A DNA stretch of 64,000 nt from Pantoea cypripedii (GTDB taxonomy: Bacteria; Pseudomonadota; Gammaproteobacteria; Enterobacterales; Enterobacteriaceae): NCBI RefSeq assembly GCF_002095535.1, contig NZ_MLJI01000001.1, positions 4,393,757-4,457,756 of the forward strand, given 5' to 3'. Positions 10,527-21,449 of this stretch are shown here, piece after piece. A program made the translations under genes and the position numbers. The notes below the pieces were generated by a model that ran no database searches, was not told where the DNA came from, and saw only the letters and a list, made by a program, of their open reading frames with translations. Each line of letters opens with the position of its first letter. Position 1 is the first letter of the stretch.

Positions 10527-10634
10527 GGCTGATCAATTAATTAAAATTGGTGAAAAACAGGCAAAATGTCGCCATTTCTCCTGTACATGCGTAACTCTGC
10601 TTCGTATAACACCAGCAGGAAAGGAGGGTTTTAC

Positions 10635-11297
10635 ATGCGGATTTTATTGATTGAGGACGACGGGATCATTGGTGATGGCCTGAAAGTCGGCCTGACCAAA
10701 CTCGGTTTTAGTGTGGACTGGTTTGTTTCCGGGGATGCGGGATTTCAGGCGCTGGCATCTGCCCCCTGGGATGCGGTAATTCTTGATTTGTCCCTGCCTG
10801 AACGGGATGGACTCGATATTCTGCGCCAGTGGCGTCAGCAGGGTCAGGATGTCCCGGTATTGATCCTGACCGCACGGGATGCGCTCGATCAGCGGGTGCA
10901 GGGATTGCAGCTGGGAGCAGATGACTACCTCTGCAAACCTTTTGCCCTGACGGAAGTGGCGGCACGTTTGCAGGCGCTGATTCGCCGTCGGCATGGCCAG
11001 TTACAACCCGAATTACGCCACGGCAAGGTAGTGATGTCACCCGCCAGCCATAGCGTGCTGTATGACGGAGATCCGGTCATGCTAAAAAGCCGCGAGCTGG
11101 CCCTGCTGGAACTGTTTCTGCGCAATCCTGGCCGGGTGCTGACACGCAGCCAGCTGGAGGAAAAACTGTATAGCTGGGATGACGATGTCTCCAGTAATGC
11201 GGTCGAAGTCCACATCCACCATCTGCGCAAAAAACTTGGCAGCCAGTTTATCCGCACCGTGCATGGTGTTGGCTACACGCTGGGAGCGGCAGAATGA
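10635..11297 (+). CDS. qseB: Response regulator QseB
   Basis: A 220-residue OmpR-class response regulator. The receiver domain has the acidic pocket (EDD near residue 8), the phospho-acceptor Asp in [12 protein letters not shown] near residue 51 and Lys in LCKPF near residue 101. The C-terminal winged helix has [16 protein letters not shown] and [10 protein letters not shown]. The ATG at 10635 gives the family start MRILLIEDD and has a strong AAGGAGGG. It overlaps qseC by four bases. Partner of QseC; known roles are motility, virulence and cross-talk with PmrAB. Confidence 0.95.
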   Translation: MRILLIEDDGIIGDGLKVGLTKLGFSVDWFVSGDAGFQALASAPWDAVILDLSLPERDGLDILRQWRQQGQDVPVLILTARDALDQRVQGLQLGADDYLCKPFALTEVAARLQALIRRRHGQLQPELRHGKVVMSPASHSVLYDGDPVMLKSRELALLELFLRNPGRVLTRSQLEEKLYSWDDDVSSNAVEVHIHHLRKKLGSQFIRTVHGVGYTLGAAE

Positions 11298-12625
11298 GTC
11301 TGTTCCTGCGCCTCGCCATCGGCTTTGTCGTGCTGATCATCCTGTGCTGGGGCAGCGCCAGCCTGAGCGCCTGGCACCAGACGCGCGACACCGTTAATGA
11401 ACTGTTCGATACCCAGCAAATGCTGTTTGCCAAACGCCTGTTGGCACTCGATCCGGCCACGCTGCATGAAGCCACTCTGCCAAAAAACAAAGCGCTCCTG
11501 AGTAAGCATCGGGGTAAACAGGATGACGACGCGCTGGCCTTCGCTATTTTTAGTCACGATGGCAAACTCCTGCTGAATGATGGCGAAAACGGTCGCGATT
11601 TACAGTTTGATGACCGGCGCGACGGTTTCCGCGATGGGCGTCTGCGGGATGATGATGACAGCTGGCGTCTGCTATGGCTGACTTCTCCGGATCAACGCTA
11701 TCGTGTGGTAGTGGGTCAGGAGAAGGATTATCGCGATGATATGACGCGCACGTTGGCCCAGAGCAGCATCATGCCATGGTTGTTCGCACTGCCGTTTATG
11801 TTGGTATTGTTGCTGGGGTTGGTGTGGTTTGAATTGCGCCCGTTGAAACGCCTCACCCGCTCACTCCACCAGCGTGCCGCCGATGATGCCACGCCGTTGC
11901 CGCTTGTGCGGCTGCCGAAAGAAGTTCAACCGCTGGTTCAGGCGTTAAACGGCCTGTTCAACCGCATGGCTGAGATGGTCCAGCGTGAACGCCGTTTTAC
12001 CTCAGATGCCGCCCACGAGCTGCGCACGCCACTGGCAGCACTACGGGTGCAGAGTGAAGTGATCCAGCTGGCGGATGACGATGAGGCGATGCGCAACCGT
12101 GCGCTACAGCAACTGGATGCCGGGATCCTGCGTGCCACCCGGCTGGTGGATCAGCTGCTTACGCTGTCCCGGGTGGAAGCGGACGATCTGCGTAGCGAGT
12201 TCCAGCCAGTCGCCCTGGCTCCATTGCTGCAAACCTTGCTGGCCGAGCATTATCCGCAGGCAGAACAGCAAAATATCGAACTTCAGTTACACATGGCCGC
12301 CGAGCCGGTGATGAACGGTCATCAGCTGTTGTTGTCATTGATGGTGCGTAATTTGCTGGATAACGCGCTGCGTTATACCCCCGGCGGTAGCCTGGTAGAG
12401 GTCAGGCTGGCTGCACGTACCCTCACCATTGACGATAATGGTCCGGGCGTGAGCGATGCGCACTTAGCGCGGTTGGGGGAACGTTTCTGGCGACCTCCCG
12501 GACAAACGCAAAACGGCAGTGGGCTGGGCTTATCCATTGTGAAGAATATCGCGCAGCTGCATGGTATTCGCGTGGTATTTAGTCAGCGAGAAGCAGGGGG
12601 ATTGCGCGTCACGCTCAGCTGGTAA
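11294..12625 (+). CDS. qseC: Sensor histidine kinase QseC
   Basis: A 443-residue inner-membrane sensor kinase. TM1 is at about residues 4-26, followed by a periplasmic sensor region of about 130 residues ([19 protein letters not shown] is family-typical) and TM2 near 160-180. The H-box is [21 protein letters not shown] near residue 240. The ATPase domain has [17 protein letters not shown] and [10 protein letters not shown]. coli QseC has 449 residues. Convergent with kup, 18 bases apart and with no obvious terminator. Confidence 0.95.
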   Translation: MSLFLRLAIGFVVLIILCWGSASLSAWHQTRDTVNELFDTQQMLFAKRLLALDPATLHEATLPKNKALLSKHRGKQDDDALAFAIFSHDGKLLLNDGENGRDLQFDDRRDGFRDGRLRDDDDSWRLLWLTSPDQRYRVVVGQEKDYRDDMTRTLAQSSIMPWLFALPFMLVLLLGLVWFELRPLKRLTRSLHQRAADDATPLPLVRLPKEVQPLVQALNGLFNRMAEMVQRERRFTSDAAHELRTPLAALRVQSEVIQLADDDEAMRNRALQQLDAGILRATRLVDQLLTLSRVEADDLRSEFQPVALAPLLQTLLAEHYPQAEQQNIELQLHMAAEPVMNGHQLLLSLMVRNLLDNALRYTPGGSLVEVRLAARTLTIDDNGPGVSDAHLARLGERFWRPPGQTQNGSGLGLSIVKNIAQLHGIRVVFSQREAGGLRVTLSW

Positions 12626-12643
12626 GCGGACGCGCAAAGGGTG

Positions 12644-14512
12644 TCAGATCTCGACCTGAGTTCCCAGTTCAATCACCCGGTTCGGCGGGATTTCAAACTG
12701 ATCCGGCGCGCGCAGCGCATTGCGTTGTAGCGCGAGGAACAGCTTACCGCGCAGACGCAGATACCACGGTCGGTCGCCAATAATCAGCGACTCATGCGAC
12801 ATAAAGAACGAGGTTTCCATCATGCGGCAGTTCAGGCCTTCCAGCCCGCAGCGGTGGAAAATCTCTTCCACATTCGGCGTTTCACGCCAGCCATAACTGG
12901 CGACCACACGCCAGAAAGTCGGTGACAGCTGTTCAATCGTCACCCGTCGCACGTTATGCACATAAGGCGCATCTTCGGTACGCAGCGTCAGCAGCACCAC
13001 ACGTTCATGCAACACTTTGTTGTGCTTGAGGTTATGCAGCATGGCAAACGGGATGACGTTTAACGCACGCGACATATACACCGCGGTGCCCGGCACACGC
13101 ACCGGCGGTGATTTTTCCAGTGAAGCAATCATCGCTTCGAGAGAATTGCCGTGTTCATGCATACGGCGCAGCAGGCGGAAACGCTCGCTTTTCCAGGTGG
13201 TCATGACGATAAACATCACCAGCGCCAGGGAGAGCGGCAGCCAGCCGCCGGAGAAGATTTTCACCAGGTTGGCGGAGAACAGCGACACATCGATACACAG
13301 CAACGAAACCAGAATGAAACTGACCAGAATTTTATTCCAGTGCCAGTTTTTGATCGCCACGGTGCAGGACAAAATGGTGGTCAGCACCATGGTGCCCGTT
13401 ACCGCGATACCGTACGCTGCCGCCAGATTGCTGGAATGTTCAAAGCTGACGATGACAATCAGCACGGCGAAATAGAGCAGCCAGTTGATCACCGGAACGT
13501 AGATCTGGCCGGACTCCATCTCAGAGGTATGAATAATACGCATCGGGGGCAGATAGCCCAGACGCACTGCCTGACGCGTCAGCGAGAACACGCCGGAAAT
13601 AACCGCCTGCGAAGCAATCACCGTCGCCAGCGTGGCGAGGATCAACAGCGGAATGAGCGCCCAGTCCGGGGCCAGCAGGAAGAAGGGGTTTTTGATGGCT
13701 TCAGGATGAGACAGCAGCAGCGCGCCCTGGCCAAAGTAATTTAGCACCAACGACGGCAGCACCACCGCGAACCATGCCACGCGAATCGGCAACTTACCGA
13801 AGTGCCCCATATCGGCATACAACGCCTCCACACCGGTGATCGACAGCACCACAGCGCCCAGCGCAAAGAAGGAGACAGTTTTGTAATGCACAAAGAAGTA
13901 CACCGCATGCGACGGGTTAAGCGCCTGCAACACTTCCGGGTTTTTGATGATGCTATCCGCACCGAGTACCGCCAGCACGATAAACCACAGCAGCATCACC
14001 GGGGCAAACAGTTTGCCAACAATACCGGTACCGTGTTTCTGGATGATAAATAGCAGGGTTAATACGGTAATCGACAGCGGAACAATCCAGGGATCGAGCG
14101 AAGGAGCGGCAATTTCCAGGCCTTCAATCGCCGACATCACCGAGATAGCCGGGGTGATGACCACTTCACCATAGAAGAAGCTGCCACCAATTAACCCCAT
14201 AATCACCAGAATCGCCGTGGCTCTGGCACCGGTATTACGTCCCGCCAGTGACATGAGCGTCAGAATCCCACCTTCACCGGCGTTATCCGCACGCATCACG
14301 TAGCTGATGTATTTCAGCGACACCACCAAAATTAGCAGCCAGAAAATCAGGGAAAGAAAGCCAAATACCGCTTCGCGTTCCACACCAAAGCCAAACTGGC
14401 CGGAGAGACATTCACGTAAGGTATAAAGCGGGCTGGTACCAATATCGCCATACACCACGCCGATGGCGGCCAGCGTGACTGCGCCTAGGGACTGCTTGTT
14501 TTCCGAGCTCAT
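12644..14512 (-). CDS. kup: Low-affinity potassium transporter Kup
   Basis: A 622-residue inner-membrane K+/H+ symporter, identical in length to E. coli Kup. It has the KUP family start [21 protein letters not shown], about 12 membrane segments over the first 430 residues and a soluble C-terminal domain. The next upstream gene (ravA) is divergent across a 299-base gap in which I see no confident promoter. In E. coli kup directly precedes rbsD; here a 4 kb insert lies between them. Confidence 0.97.
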   Translation of the reverse strand: MSSENKQSLGAVTLAAIGVVYGDIGTSPLYTLRECLSGQFGFGVEREAVFGFLSLIFWLLILVVSLKYISYVMRADNAGEGGILTLMSLAGRNTGARATAILVIMGLIGGSFFYGEVVITPAISVMSAIEGLEIAAPSLDPWIVPLSITVLTLLFIIQKHGTGIVGKLFAPVMLLWFIVLAVLGADSIIKNPEVLQALNPSHAVYFFVHYKTVSFFALGAVVLSITGVEALYADMGHFGKLPIRVAWFAVVLPSLVLNYFGQGALLLSHPEAIKNPFFLLAPDWALIPLLILATLATVIASQAVISGVFSLTRQAVRLGYLPPMRIIHTSEMESGQIYVPVINWLLYFAVLIVIVSFEHSSNLAAAYGIAVTGTMVLTTILSCTVAIKNWHWNKILVSFILVSLLCIDVSLFSANLVKIFSGGWLPLSLALVMFIVMTTWKSERFRLLRRMHEHGNSLEAMIASLEKSPPVRVPGTAVYMSRALNVIPFAMLHNLKHNKVLHERVVLLTLRTEDAPYVHNVRRVTIEQLSPTFWRVVASYGWRETPNVEEIFHRCGLEGLNCRMMETSFFMSHESLIIGDRPWYLRLRGKLFLALQRNALRAPDQFEIPPNRVIELGTQVEI

Positions 14513-14811
14513 AGAGTTATCTTTTGTTGGAGTCGATCAGGCGGTTTGCCGACCGCTCTGGCCATCAAAAAGCGCACAGTATGCACATATTCCCAAAAAA
14601 ACCTACCCTTACTAACATACAACATGGCGTCAGCAACGCGTTTTTTCGCTGCAAAATCCGGCAAAAAGAGGCCGGAACAGGCGAGTGGCCTCGCCTCAAC
14701 CTTCTGAAACAAAAAAGCTGACGGCTATCAACGCTTTCACGCATGATAATCAGTAGAGTAATGCGCTCGCCAGAATGCGTGGCACAGGATCAGAAGGACA
14801 ATGATGTGATT

Positions 14812-16308
14812 ATGGCTCAACCCCATCTTTTGGCAGAAAGAATTTCTCGCCTGAGCAACGCTTTAGAAAAAGGGTTGTATGAACGGCATCATGCGATCCG
14901 CCTCTGCCTGCTGGCGGCACTGAGTGGCGAAAGCGTCTTTTTGCTGGGTCCGCCAGGCATCGCCAAAAGCCTGATTGCCCGCCGCCTGAAGTACGCTTTC
15001 CAGCATGCCCGCGCGTTTGAATACCTGATGACGCGTTTCTCCACTCCCGAAGAAGTTTTTGGTCCTCTTTCCATTCAGGCGTTAAAAGATGAAGGTCGCT
15101 ATCAGCGCCTGACCAAAGGTTATCTGCCGGACGCCGAAATCGTCTTTCTGGATGAGATCTGGAAAGCTGGCCCGGCGATTCTTAATACCCTGCTCACTGC
15201 CATTAATGAACGTCGCTTCCGCAATGGTGATAGCGAAGAAAAAATCCCGATGCGCCTGCTGGTCACCGCCTCCAACGAACTGCCGGAAGCCGACAGCGGG
15301 CTGGAAGCTTTGTATGACCGCATGCTGATTCGCCTGTGGCTCGATAACGTGCACGAGAAACAGAACTTCCGCAGCATGCTGACCCACCAGCAGGATGAAA
15401 ACGTCAATCCGGTGGCTGATTCACTGTGTATCACGGATGAAGAGTATCAGCAGTGGCAACAAGGCATCAGCCAGGTGAGCCTGCCAGACCATGTGTTTGA
15501 ACTGATTTATCAGTTGCGTCAGCAGCTGGAAAACCTGGCCGATGCACCTTATATCTCCGATCGCCGCTGGAAAAAAGCCATCCATCTGTTGCAGGCCAGC
15601 GCCTTCTACAGTGGCCGTGTGTCGATTGCCCCGCTGGATCTGATCCTGCTAAAAGATTGTCTGTGGCACGACGTGACCTCGATGAAACTACTGGATCGTG
15701 AAATCGATGCGCTGATGACGCAGCATGCCTGGCAACAACAACCGATGCTGATGAAACTCCAGCAGATCAAAGCGCGTCGGCTGGCGCTGCAACAGCAGCA
15801 AAGCGTGGCGCAGGCACTGACGCTGGAAAAGCACAGCGGCATGTTTAGCCGTAAACCTCATTACGAGTTGCCTGCCTCGCTCAGCGACGAACAGCTGACG
15901 CTGATGTTGCAACAGCCGCTGATGCTGCATGACATGCAGGTCAGCCATGTGTTGATCAGCCGTGAAGCGCTGAATCAGTGGTTACTGAAAGGCGGCGAAA
16001 TCCGTGGCAAGCTCAACGGCATCGGTTTTGCGCAGAGCCTCGATTTGCTGGTGGATGCGCAACATTGCCTGACGTTACGTGACGTGAGCCTGCAGGCAAC
16101 GCGTCTGACGCTGCCCGGTGCCAGTACCAGCAATGAAATGCCGCAGGAAATCATTGATGAGTTTGATGCGCTGGATAACCAGCTGCGCGCTCAGCGCACG
16201 TTGTTCAGCCAGCATCAGCGCTGTCTGTTTATCAGCGACGACTGGCTGGCACGCATTGAAACCAGCCTGCAGGATGTGGCGGAACAGCTGAAACAGGCGC
16301 GTAAATGA
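14812..16308 (+). CDS. ravA: MoxR-family AAA+ ATPase RavA
   Basis: A 498-residue AAA+ ATPase of the MoxR group, the E. coli length. Walker A is GPPGIAKS near residue 46, Walker [12 protein letters not shown] near 110, and sensor motifs follow. The C-terminal LARA and triple-helical region binds the lysine decarboxylase LdcI in E. coli. The ATG at 14812 gives the family start [19 protein letters not shown] at 14806 fits the AAGGA slightly better and would add two residues. ravA and viaA overlap by four bases. Confidence 0.95.
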   Translation: MAQPHLLAERISRLSNALEKGLYERHHAIRLCLLAALSGESVFLLGPPGIAKSLIARRLKYAFQHARAFEYLMTRFSTPEEVFGPLSIQALKDEGRYQRLTKGYLPDAEIVFLDEIWKAGPAILNTLLTAINERRFRNGDSEEKIPMRLLVTASNELPEADSGLEALYDRMLIRLWLDNVHEKQNFRSMLTHQQDENVNPVADSLCITDEEYQQWQQGISQVSLPDHVFELIYQLRQQLENLADAPYISDRRWKKAIHLLQASAFYSGRVSIAPLDLILLKDCLWHDVTSMKLLDREIDALMTQHAWQQQPMLMKLQQIKARRLALQQQQSVAQALTLEKHSGMFSRKPHYELPASLSDEQLTLMLQQPLMLHDMQVSHVLISREALNQWLLKGGEIRGKLNGIGFAQSLDLLVDAQHCLTLRDVSLQATRLTLPGASTSNEMPQEIIDEFDALDNQLRAQRTLFSQHQRCLFISDDWLARIETSLQDVAEQLKQARK

Positions 16309-17765
16309 TCTCGCTGGAGACGCTGAGCACCCTGCTGTCGATTGGTGAAACCGAGCTGATCGAAGAGTTAATTCTGGCTTTGCTCGCGTCGCCGCAGCTG
16401 GCGATGTTTTTTGAGAAATTCCCCCGCCTGAAACAGGCAATGATGCGTGACCTGCCGCGCTGGCGCTCTGAAATCGCTGAACAGATGAAAACCACCGCGG
16501 TGCCAGAGGCGCTGGGGCAGGAGTTTCAGCTGTTCCAGCAGGCGCAACTGCTGAACCCGCATGAATTCAGCCAGCAGCTACCCGCCATCATGACGCAGCT
16601 GAAAAGCCTGCCGTCACCCTTTATTGAAGAAGCCAGCAAACTGCTGCTGCATACCGATAGCAACCAGCTAAGCAACGCGCAGCACACCCTGTTTCTGCAA
16701 CGCTGGCGGCTTAGCCTGACACTGCAAACCCTGACGCTAAATCAACAATTGCTGGAGCAACAGCGCGAGCGCCTGATGGCGGAGCTGCAACAACGCATGG
16801 CGCTGAGTGGACAACTGGCTCCGATCCTCACTGATGATGATGAAGCTGCTGCCGGACGTTTGTGGGATATGAGCAAAGCGCCGTTGCAGCATGGTGATTA
16901 TGAGTTAATCGTGCAGTACGGCGATTTTCTTGCTCAGCAGCCGGAGTTGATGAAGCTGGCGCAACAGCTGGGGCGCAGCCGTGAAGCAAAGGCAGTGCCG
17001 TCGCAGGATGCGCCACTGGAGGAGTTTCATCAACTGGTACGCGAACCCGATAACGTGCCGGAAGAAGTCAGCGGCATTCATCAGAGCGATGATGTACTGC
17101 GCCTGTTGCCGCCCGAACTGGCCACGCTGAGCATTAGCGAGCTGGAGCTGGAGTTTTATCGCCGCCTGGTCGAGAAGCGTCTGCTGACCTATCGCCTGCA
17201 GGGTGAAGCCTGGCATGAAAAAGTCAGCCTGCGACCGGTCAGCCACCAGCAGCACGAAGAACAACCGCGTGGCCCCTTTATCGTCTGCGTCGATACCTCA
17301 GGTTCCATGGGCGGTTTTAATGAACGCTGTGCCAAAGCCTTTTGTCTGGCATTGCTGAAAGTCGCGCTGGCAGACAAACGCCGTTGCTACATCATGCTGT
17401 TCGCCCATGAAGTGATTGGCTATGAACTAACTGCCGATAACGGCATCGAACAGGCGATACGTTTTCTCAGCCAGCGTTTTCGCGGCGGCACCGATTTGGC
17501 TGCCTGTCTGGCGGCAGTGGTGGCGCGTATGGAAGGCAGCCTGTGGCAGGAAGCCGATGCAGTGATCGTTTCCGATTTTATCGCGCAGCGTTTACCGGAA
17601 GAAATTGTTAACGCCGTCAAACAACGCCAGCGCCATAATCAGCAACGTTTTCATGCTGTGGCGATGTCCGCGCACGGCAAGCCCGGTATTCTGCGTATTT
17701 TCAATCATATCTGGCGCTTTGACACCGGCCTGAAAAGCCGCCTGCTGCGGCGCTGGAAGCGTTAA
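16305..17765 (+). CDS. viaA: VWA-domain protein ViaA
   Basis: A 486-residue partner of RavA. The N-terminal half is helical; the C-terminal von Willebrand A domain has an intact MIDAS motif ([10 protein letters not shown] near residue 328), plus FRGGTDL and VIVSDF. E. coli ViaA has 483 residues. RavA-ViaA acts as a MoxR-VWA chaperone pair linked to respiratory complexes and aminoglycoside sensitivity in E. coli. Start codon overlaps the ravA stop (ATGA). Confidence 0.95.
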   Translation: MISLETLSTLLSIGETELIEELILALLASPQLAMFFEKFPRLKQAMMRDLPRWRSEIAEQMKTTAVPEALGQEFQLFQQAQLLNPHEFSQQLPAIMTQLKSLPSPFIEEASKLLLHTDSNQLSNAQHTLFLQRWRLSLTLQTLTLNQQLLEQQRERLMAELQQRMALSGQLAPILTDDDEAAAGRLWDMSKAPLQHGDYELIVQYGDFLAQQPELMKLAQQLGRSREAKAVPSQDAPLEEFHQLVREPDNVPEEVSGIHQSDDVLRLLPPELATLSISELELEFYRRLVEKRLLTYRLQGEAWHEKVSLRPVSHQQHEEQPRGPFIVCVDTSGSMGGFNERCAKAFCLALLKVALADKRRCYIMLFAHEVIGYELTADNGIEQAIRFLSQRFRGGTDLAACLAAVVARMEGSLWQEADAVIVSDFIAQRLPEEIVNAVKQRQRHNQQRFHAVAMSAHGKPGILRIFNHIWRFDTGLKSRLLRRWKR

Positions 17766-17832
17766 GTCATCTGGCGGAAATGCTTATTTGCTATAGTGAT
17801 AAGTTCTCACATTGAGCAAACTGGAGCACACC

Positions 17833-19956
17833 GTGACCACCGCCCTGCCAACACCAACCCGCACGCTGCGGCTCTCCGGCCAGAATTCACAACAAAAACG
17901 CGCCGAGCTGCTGACCTACTTCCAGCAAACCTGGAACCTGTATGAAAGCCTGTTCGATTGTCTTGCCGACGATCGTGCCTATTTCAATAAAGCTATTTCA
18001 CTGCGTCATCCGCTGATCTTCTATTTTGGCCACACTGCCACCTTCTACATTAATAAGCTGATGGCGGGGGGGTATCTTGATCAGCGCGTCGACGATCGTA
18101 TTGAAGCGATGATGGCGATCGGCGTGGATGAAATGAGCTGGGACGATCTCGACGACAGCCATTACGCCTGGCCGACCGTGGCGGAAGTGCGCGACTATCG
18201 CGGCAAGGTCAAAAGCCTGGTCAGCGAATTTATCCAGACCATGCCGCTGGAACTCCCTGTCAACTGGGATAGCCCGGCATGGGTGATTCTGATGGGTATC
18301 GAACATGAGCGCATTCATCTGGAAACCTCCAGCGTGCTGATGCGCCAGTTGCCAATCGAGTGGGTAAAACCGCAGCCGCACTGGCCGGTATGCCCGCAGG
18401 CACGGCACGATCGTAGTCAGGTGCCAGCTAACTCCTTGATTGCGATGCCCGGTGGCCGTGTGCAACAGGGCAAAACCGACGATACCTACGGCTGGGATAA
18501 CGAATATGGCAGCAAGACAACTGAGCTAAAACCGTTCAAAGCCAGCAGGATGCTGGTCAGCAACGCGGAATTTTTCACCTTCGTCGCTGCGGGTGGTTAC
18601 CAGCAAAAACGCTGGTGGGATGACGAAGGCTGGGGCTGGCGCGAGTTTTCCAGCGCACAGATGCCCAGCTTCTGGGTGGGTGATATTCAGCAACCCGATC
18701 AGCTAAAACTGCGGCTGATGACCGAAGAAGTTCCGATGCCATGGGACTGGCCCGCTGAGGTTAATCAGCTGGAAGCCGCGGCGTTTTGTCGCTGGCTGGC
18801 GGAAGAAACCGGCAAAGCCATCCAGCTCCCCTGTGAAGCTGAGTGGATGCAGCTGCGTGAATTAGTCAGTGGCGATCAGCCTGACTGGATCGAAGCACCA
18901 GGTAATATCAATCTGGCGCACTGGGCGTCTTCCTGCCCGGTCGATCGCTGCAACCAGGGCGAGTTTTTCGATATCGTCGGTAACGTCTGGCAATGGACCA
19001 CCACGCCTATCAACGGTTTTGAAGGCTTTAAGGTGCACCCGCTATACGATGACTTCTCCACCCCAACCTTTGATGGCAAACATGCGTTAATCAAAGGCGG
19101 CAGCTGGATTTCTACCGGTAATGAAGCGCTAAAATCTTCACGCTATGCCTTCCGACGTCACTTCTTCCAGCACGCCGGTTTCCGTTATGTGGTTTCCTCA
19201 CATGAAGAAACGATGGCGCTGAATCCGTATGAAACCGACAGCATGGTGTCGCAGTACCTCGATTTCCAGTACGGGCCATGCTATTACGGCGTGCCTAATT
19301 ATGCGGAACATCTGGTCACGCTGCTGTTGCCGCACTGCACACAGCGTGGACAGGCGCTGGATATCGGTTGTGCCACCGGTCGCGCCAGCTTTGAACTGGC
19401 ACGCCACTTCGAGCAGGTAGTCGGCATGGATTACTCGGCACGCTTTATTGATGTGGCGCTGCAACTGACCTCCGGAGAGGATTTCCGCTATGTGGTGCCG
19501 GAGGAGGGTGAGCTGGTGGAGTATCGCCAGGTGCGCCTGAAAGAGTTTGGTCTGTCTGATGAACAGGCGCAGCGCATTCAGTTCGTGCAGGGCGATGCCT
19601 GTAACCTGAAGCCGCAGCCGAATCGCTACGATTTGGTACTGGCATCAAATCTGATCGATCGCCTGCGCCAGCCAAAACGCTTCCTGCAGGATATCGCGCC
19701 GATGATTCGCTCAGGCGGCCTGTTGGTGTTGTCATCGCCTTATACCTGGCTGGAAGATTTCACGCCGAAGGAAAACTGGCTGGGTGGCGTGCGGGAAAAC
19801 GGCGAAGCGCTGACGACCTATCAGGCGCTGCAACGTTTACTGCGTGACGAATTTGAAGAGATCGCAGCACCGCAGGATGTGCCTTTCGTCATTCGTGAGA
19901 CGGCGCGTAAGTTCCAGCACACGCTGGCACAGGTCACCTTGTGGCGTAAGCGTTAA
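17833..19956 (+). CDS. ovoA: Ovothiol synthase OvoA (5-histidylcysteine sulfoxide synthase / methyltransferase)
   Basis: A three-part enzyme of 707 residues. An N-terminal DinB-like metal-binding domain carries His in YFGHTAT (about residue 67) and the HERIHLE iron motif (H-x3-H-x-E, about 158-164). A formylglycine-generating-enzyme-like domain follows (about 190-450; VGNVWQWTTTP, HAGFRYV). The C-terminal SAM methyltransferase has ALDIGCATGRASF near 515. OvoA couples cysteine and histidine oxidatively with O2; the methyltransferase acts on the thiohistidine. I start at GTG 17833, six bases after GGAG; a TTG at 17812 is the alternative. The gene sits where E. coli has asnA. The OvoA of Erwinia tasmaniensis is a characterised family member. 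Confidence 0.93.
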   Translation: MTTALPTPTRTLRLSGQNSQQKRAELLTYFQQTWNLYESLFDCLADDRAYFNKAISLRHPLIFYFGHTATFYINKLMAGGYLDQRVDDRIEAMMAIGVDEMSWDDLDDSHYAWPTVAEVRDYRGKVKSLVSEFIQTMPLELPVNWDSPAWVILMGIEHERIHLETSSVLMRQLPIEWVKPQPHWPVCPQARHDRSQVPANSLIAMPGGRVQQGKTDDTYGWDNEYGSKTTELKPFKASRMLVSNAEFFTFVAAGGYQQKRWWDDEGWGWREFSSAQMPSFWVGDIQQPDQLKLRLMTEEVPMPWDWPAEVNQLEAAAFCRWLAEETGKAIQLPCEAEWMQLRELVSGDQPDWIEAPGNINLAHWASSCPVDRCNQGEFFDIVGNVWQWTTTPINGFEGFKVHPLYDDFSTPTFDGKHALIKGGSWISTGNEALKSSRYAFRRHFFQHAGFRYVVSSHEETMALNPYETDSMVSQYLDFQYGPCYYGVPNYAEHLVTLLLPHCTQRGQALDIGCATGRASFELARHFEQVVGMDYSARFIDVALQLTSGEDFRYVVPEEGELVEYRQVRLKEFGLSDEQAQRIQFVQGDACNLKPQPNRYDLVLASNLIDRLRQPKRFLQDIAPMIRSGGLLVLSSPYTWLEDFTPKENWLGGVRENGEALTTYQALQRLLRDEFEEIAAPQDVPFVIRETARKFQHTLAQVTLWRKR

Positions 19957-19962
19957 AAGCGT

Positions 19963-19989
19963 GCAGACAACGGCAGCCCCGTTGTCTGC
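19963..19989. terminator. Stem-loop after ovoA
   Basis: GCAGACAACGG (19963-19973) pairs perfectly with CCGTTGTCTGC (19979-19989). No U-tract follows, so it may end ovoA transcripts inefficiently or act as a 3' stabiliser. Confidence 0.5.
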
Positions 19990-20060
19990 GCCTTGCCTGC
20001 TCCGCCATTTTGCTGCACATTCTCCTCTGTTCACTGAAGACGAGTTTAAGAGGGAAGGAA

Positions 20061-20522
20061 ATGGCGGAACATGTGCAGCTGGATAACCTGGATCGCGGCA
20101 TTTTAAATGCGTTGCTGGAGAATGCCCGCACCGCTTATGCCGAGCTGGCCAAACAGTTCAATGTCAGTCCTGGCACGATCCACGTACGTGTTGAGAAGAT
20201 GCGTCAGGCTGGCATCATTCTCGGTACCAGAGTCGAGATCGATCCGCGCCAGCTGGGTTTTGACGTCTGTTGCTTCATTGGCATTATCCTGAAAAGCGCC
20301 CGTGACTATCCCGCCGCGCTCAGCAAGCTGGAAGCGCTGGATGAAGTGGTCGAGGCCTGGTACACCACCGGTCACTACAGCATCTTTATTAAGGTCATGT
20401 GCCGTTCCATTGATGCCCTGCAACAGGTGCTGATCAACAAGATCCAGACCATTGACGAAATTCAGTCCACCGAAACCCTGATCTCCCTGCAAAACCCGAT
20501 CATGCGTACCATCAAACCCTGA
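20061..20522 (+). CDS. asnC: Lrp/AsnC-family regulator AsnC
   Basis: A 153-residue feast/famine regulator. N-terminal HTH: LDNLDRGILNALLENARTAYAELAKQFNVSPGTIHVRVEKM. C-terminal RAM domain: AWYTTGHYSIFIKVMCRSIDAL. It is close to E. coli AsnC (152). The ATG at 20061 has GGGAAGGA directly upstream. In E. coli it is divergent from asnA, which it activates when asparagine is low; here no asnA is adjacent. It precedes mioC and oriC, as in E. coli. Confidence 0.95.
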   Translation: MAEHVQLDNLDRGILNALLENARTAYAELAKQFNVSPGTIHVRVEKMRQAGIILGTRVEIDPRQLGFDVCCFIGIILKSARDYPAALSKLEALDEVVEAWYTTGHYSIFIKVMCRSIDALQQVLINKIQTIDEIQSTETLISLQNPIMRTIKP

Positions 20523-20610
20523 TCCCTTCCTTTCCTGTGCACAAACTTATCCCAGGCAGATCTCACCTGGGATGCAGCCTGGCAGCCCGTGCTTTTCGTT
20601 ATTAACCCTG

Positions 20611-20619
20611 TTTTCCACA
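20611..20619 (+). promoter_or_regulatory. DnaA-box-like site in the mioC promoter region
   Basis: TTTTCCACA differs by one base from TTATCCACA and lies about 60 bases before mioC. DnaA represses mioC in E. coli through boxes at this location. Confidence 0.55.
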
Positions 20620-20677
20620 GGTGGATCACGGCTTGATCACAGCGTACAATGCTCGCCTTTGAGTTCCGGAGAGCATC

Positions 20678-21118
20678 ATGGCCGATATCACGTTAATCAC
20701 TGGCAGTACCCTGGGCAGCGCCGAATATGTCGCCGAACATCTGGAAGAAAAACTCCAGGATGCGGGCTTCTCTACCACGGTGCTGCATGGACCGGAGCTG
20801 GATGAAGTGCCACAGGAAGGTATCTGGCTGATTGTGACCTCGACGCACGGCGCGGGTGAGCTGCCTGATAACCTGCTGCCATTCTATGAAGCATTAAAAG
20901 AGACTCAACCGGATCTCTCCGCCGTTCGTTTTGGCGCAGTAGGCATTGGCAACCACGAATACGATCTGTTTTGTGGCGCGATCAGGCTGCTGGAGGATCA
21001 ACTGAACCAGCTGGGAGCCAAACGTATTGGCGATCGCCTGGAGATCGACGTGCTGGAGCATGAGATTCCGGAAGATCCGGCCGAAGTGTGGCTGGCAAGC
21101 TGGAAAACACAGTTATAA
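20678..21118 (+). CDS. mioC: FMN-binding protein MioC
   Basis: A 146-residue flavodoxin-fold protein. The FMN phosphate loop is ITGSTLGSAEYVA (residues 6-18); STHGAGELPDN (about 58-68) is the second FMN contact. In E. coli it is an electron carrier that supports biotin synthase in vitro. Its transcript points into oriC and can affect initiation. ATG preceded by CCGGAG. Confidence 0.95.
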   Translation: MADITLITGSTLGSAEYVAEHLEEKLQDAGFSTTVLHGPELDEVPQEGIWLIVTSTHGAGELPDNLLPFYEALKETQPDLSAVRFGAVGIGNHEYDLFCGAIRLLEDQLNQLGAKRIGDRLEIDVLEHEIPEDPAEVWLASWKTQL

Positions 21119-21203
21119 GGTGATCCTGGCCGGTTGGGGATCGTGAAATCGGGGCGATCCCCAGAGTTTTCCGCTGTTTTAGGATTTTTATTTCCCGATC
21201 TCC

Positions 21204-21212
21204 TGTGGATAA
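21204..21212 (-). promoter_or_regulatory. oriC DnaA box R4
   Basis: Minus strand TTATCCACA, a perfect high-affinity box at the mioC-side edge of oriC. Confidence 0.92.
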
Positions 21213-21277
21213 CATAGTCTGAATCATGCGTATAACCGGTAGTTATCCCAAGAACAACCGATGATGCTTTTCTTAGC

Positions 21278-21286
21278 TGTGGATAA
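21278..21286 (-). promoter_or_regulatory. oriC DnaA box R2
   Basis: Minus strand TTATCCACA. At this place E. coli has the weaker TTATACACA, so R2 is upgraded to consensus here. Confidence 0.85.
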
Positions 21287-21383
21287 CAAGGCATTTTGAT
21301 CTCAGCTTATACGGATCAGGATCACCGATCATTAACAGCAAATGATCCAGACCAAGATGCTGTTGCTTAAGTGCTTTTTCAGG

Positions 21384-21392
21384 TTATCAACA
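21384..21392 (+). promoter_or_regulatory. oriC DnaA box R1 (degenerate)
   Basis: TTATCAACA, next to the right 13-mer. E. coli R1 is TTATCCACA; here position 6 is A instead of C. The neighbouring bases (GGTTATCAACAG, then GCGATTCTAATAAGAGATC) fix the alignment. Confidence 0.85.
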
Positions 21393-21405
21393 GCAAGGGG
21401 CGATT

Positions 21406-21449
21406 CTAATAAGAGATCTAACAGGAAGATCATCCAAAGAATAAAGATC
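21406..21449. other. oriC duplex unwinding element, three 13-mers
   Basis: Three AT-rich 13-mers ending in GATC: 21406-21418, 21419-21431 and 21437-21449. The first is identical to the E. coli right 13-mer; the others diverge but keep the GATC and spacing. Confidence 0.88.

Noticed and set aside
17766..20060. A hidden or broken asnA between viaA and asnC
   Set aside because: The whole interval is filled by ovoA in the other orientation from E. coli asnA; no AsnA-like remnant is seen.
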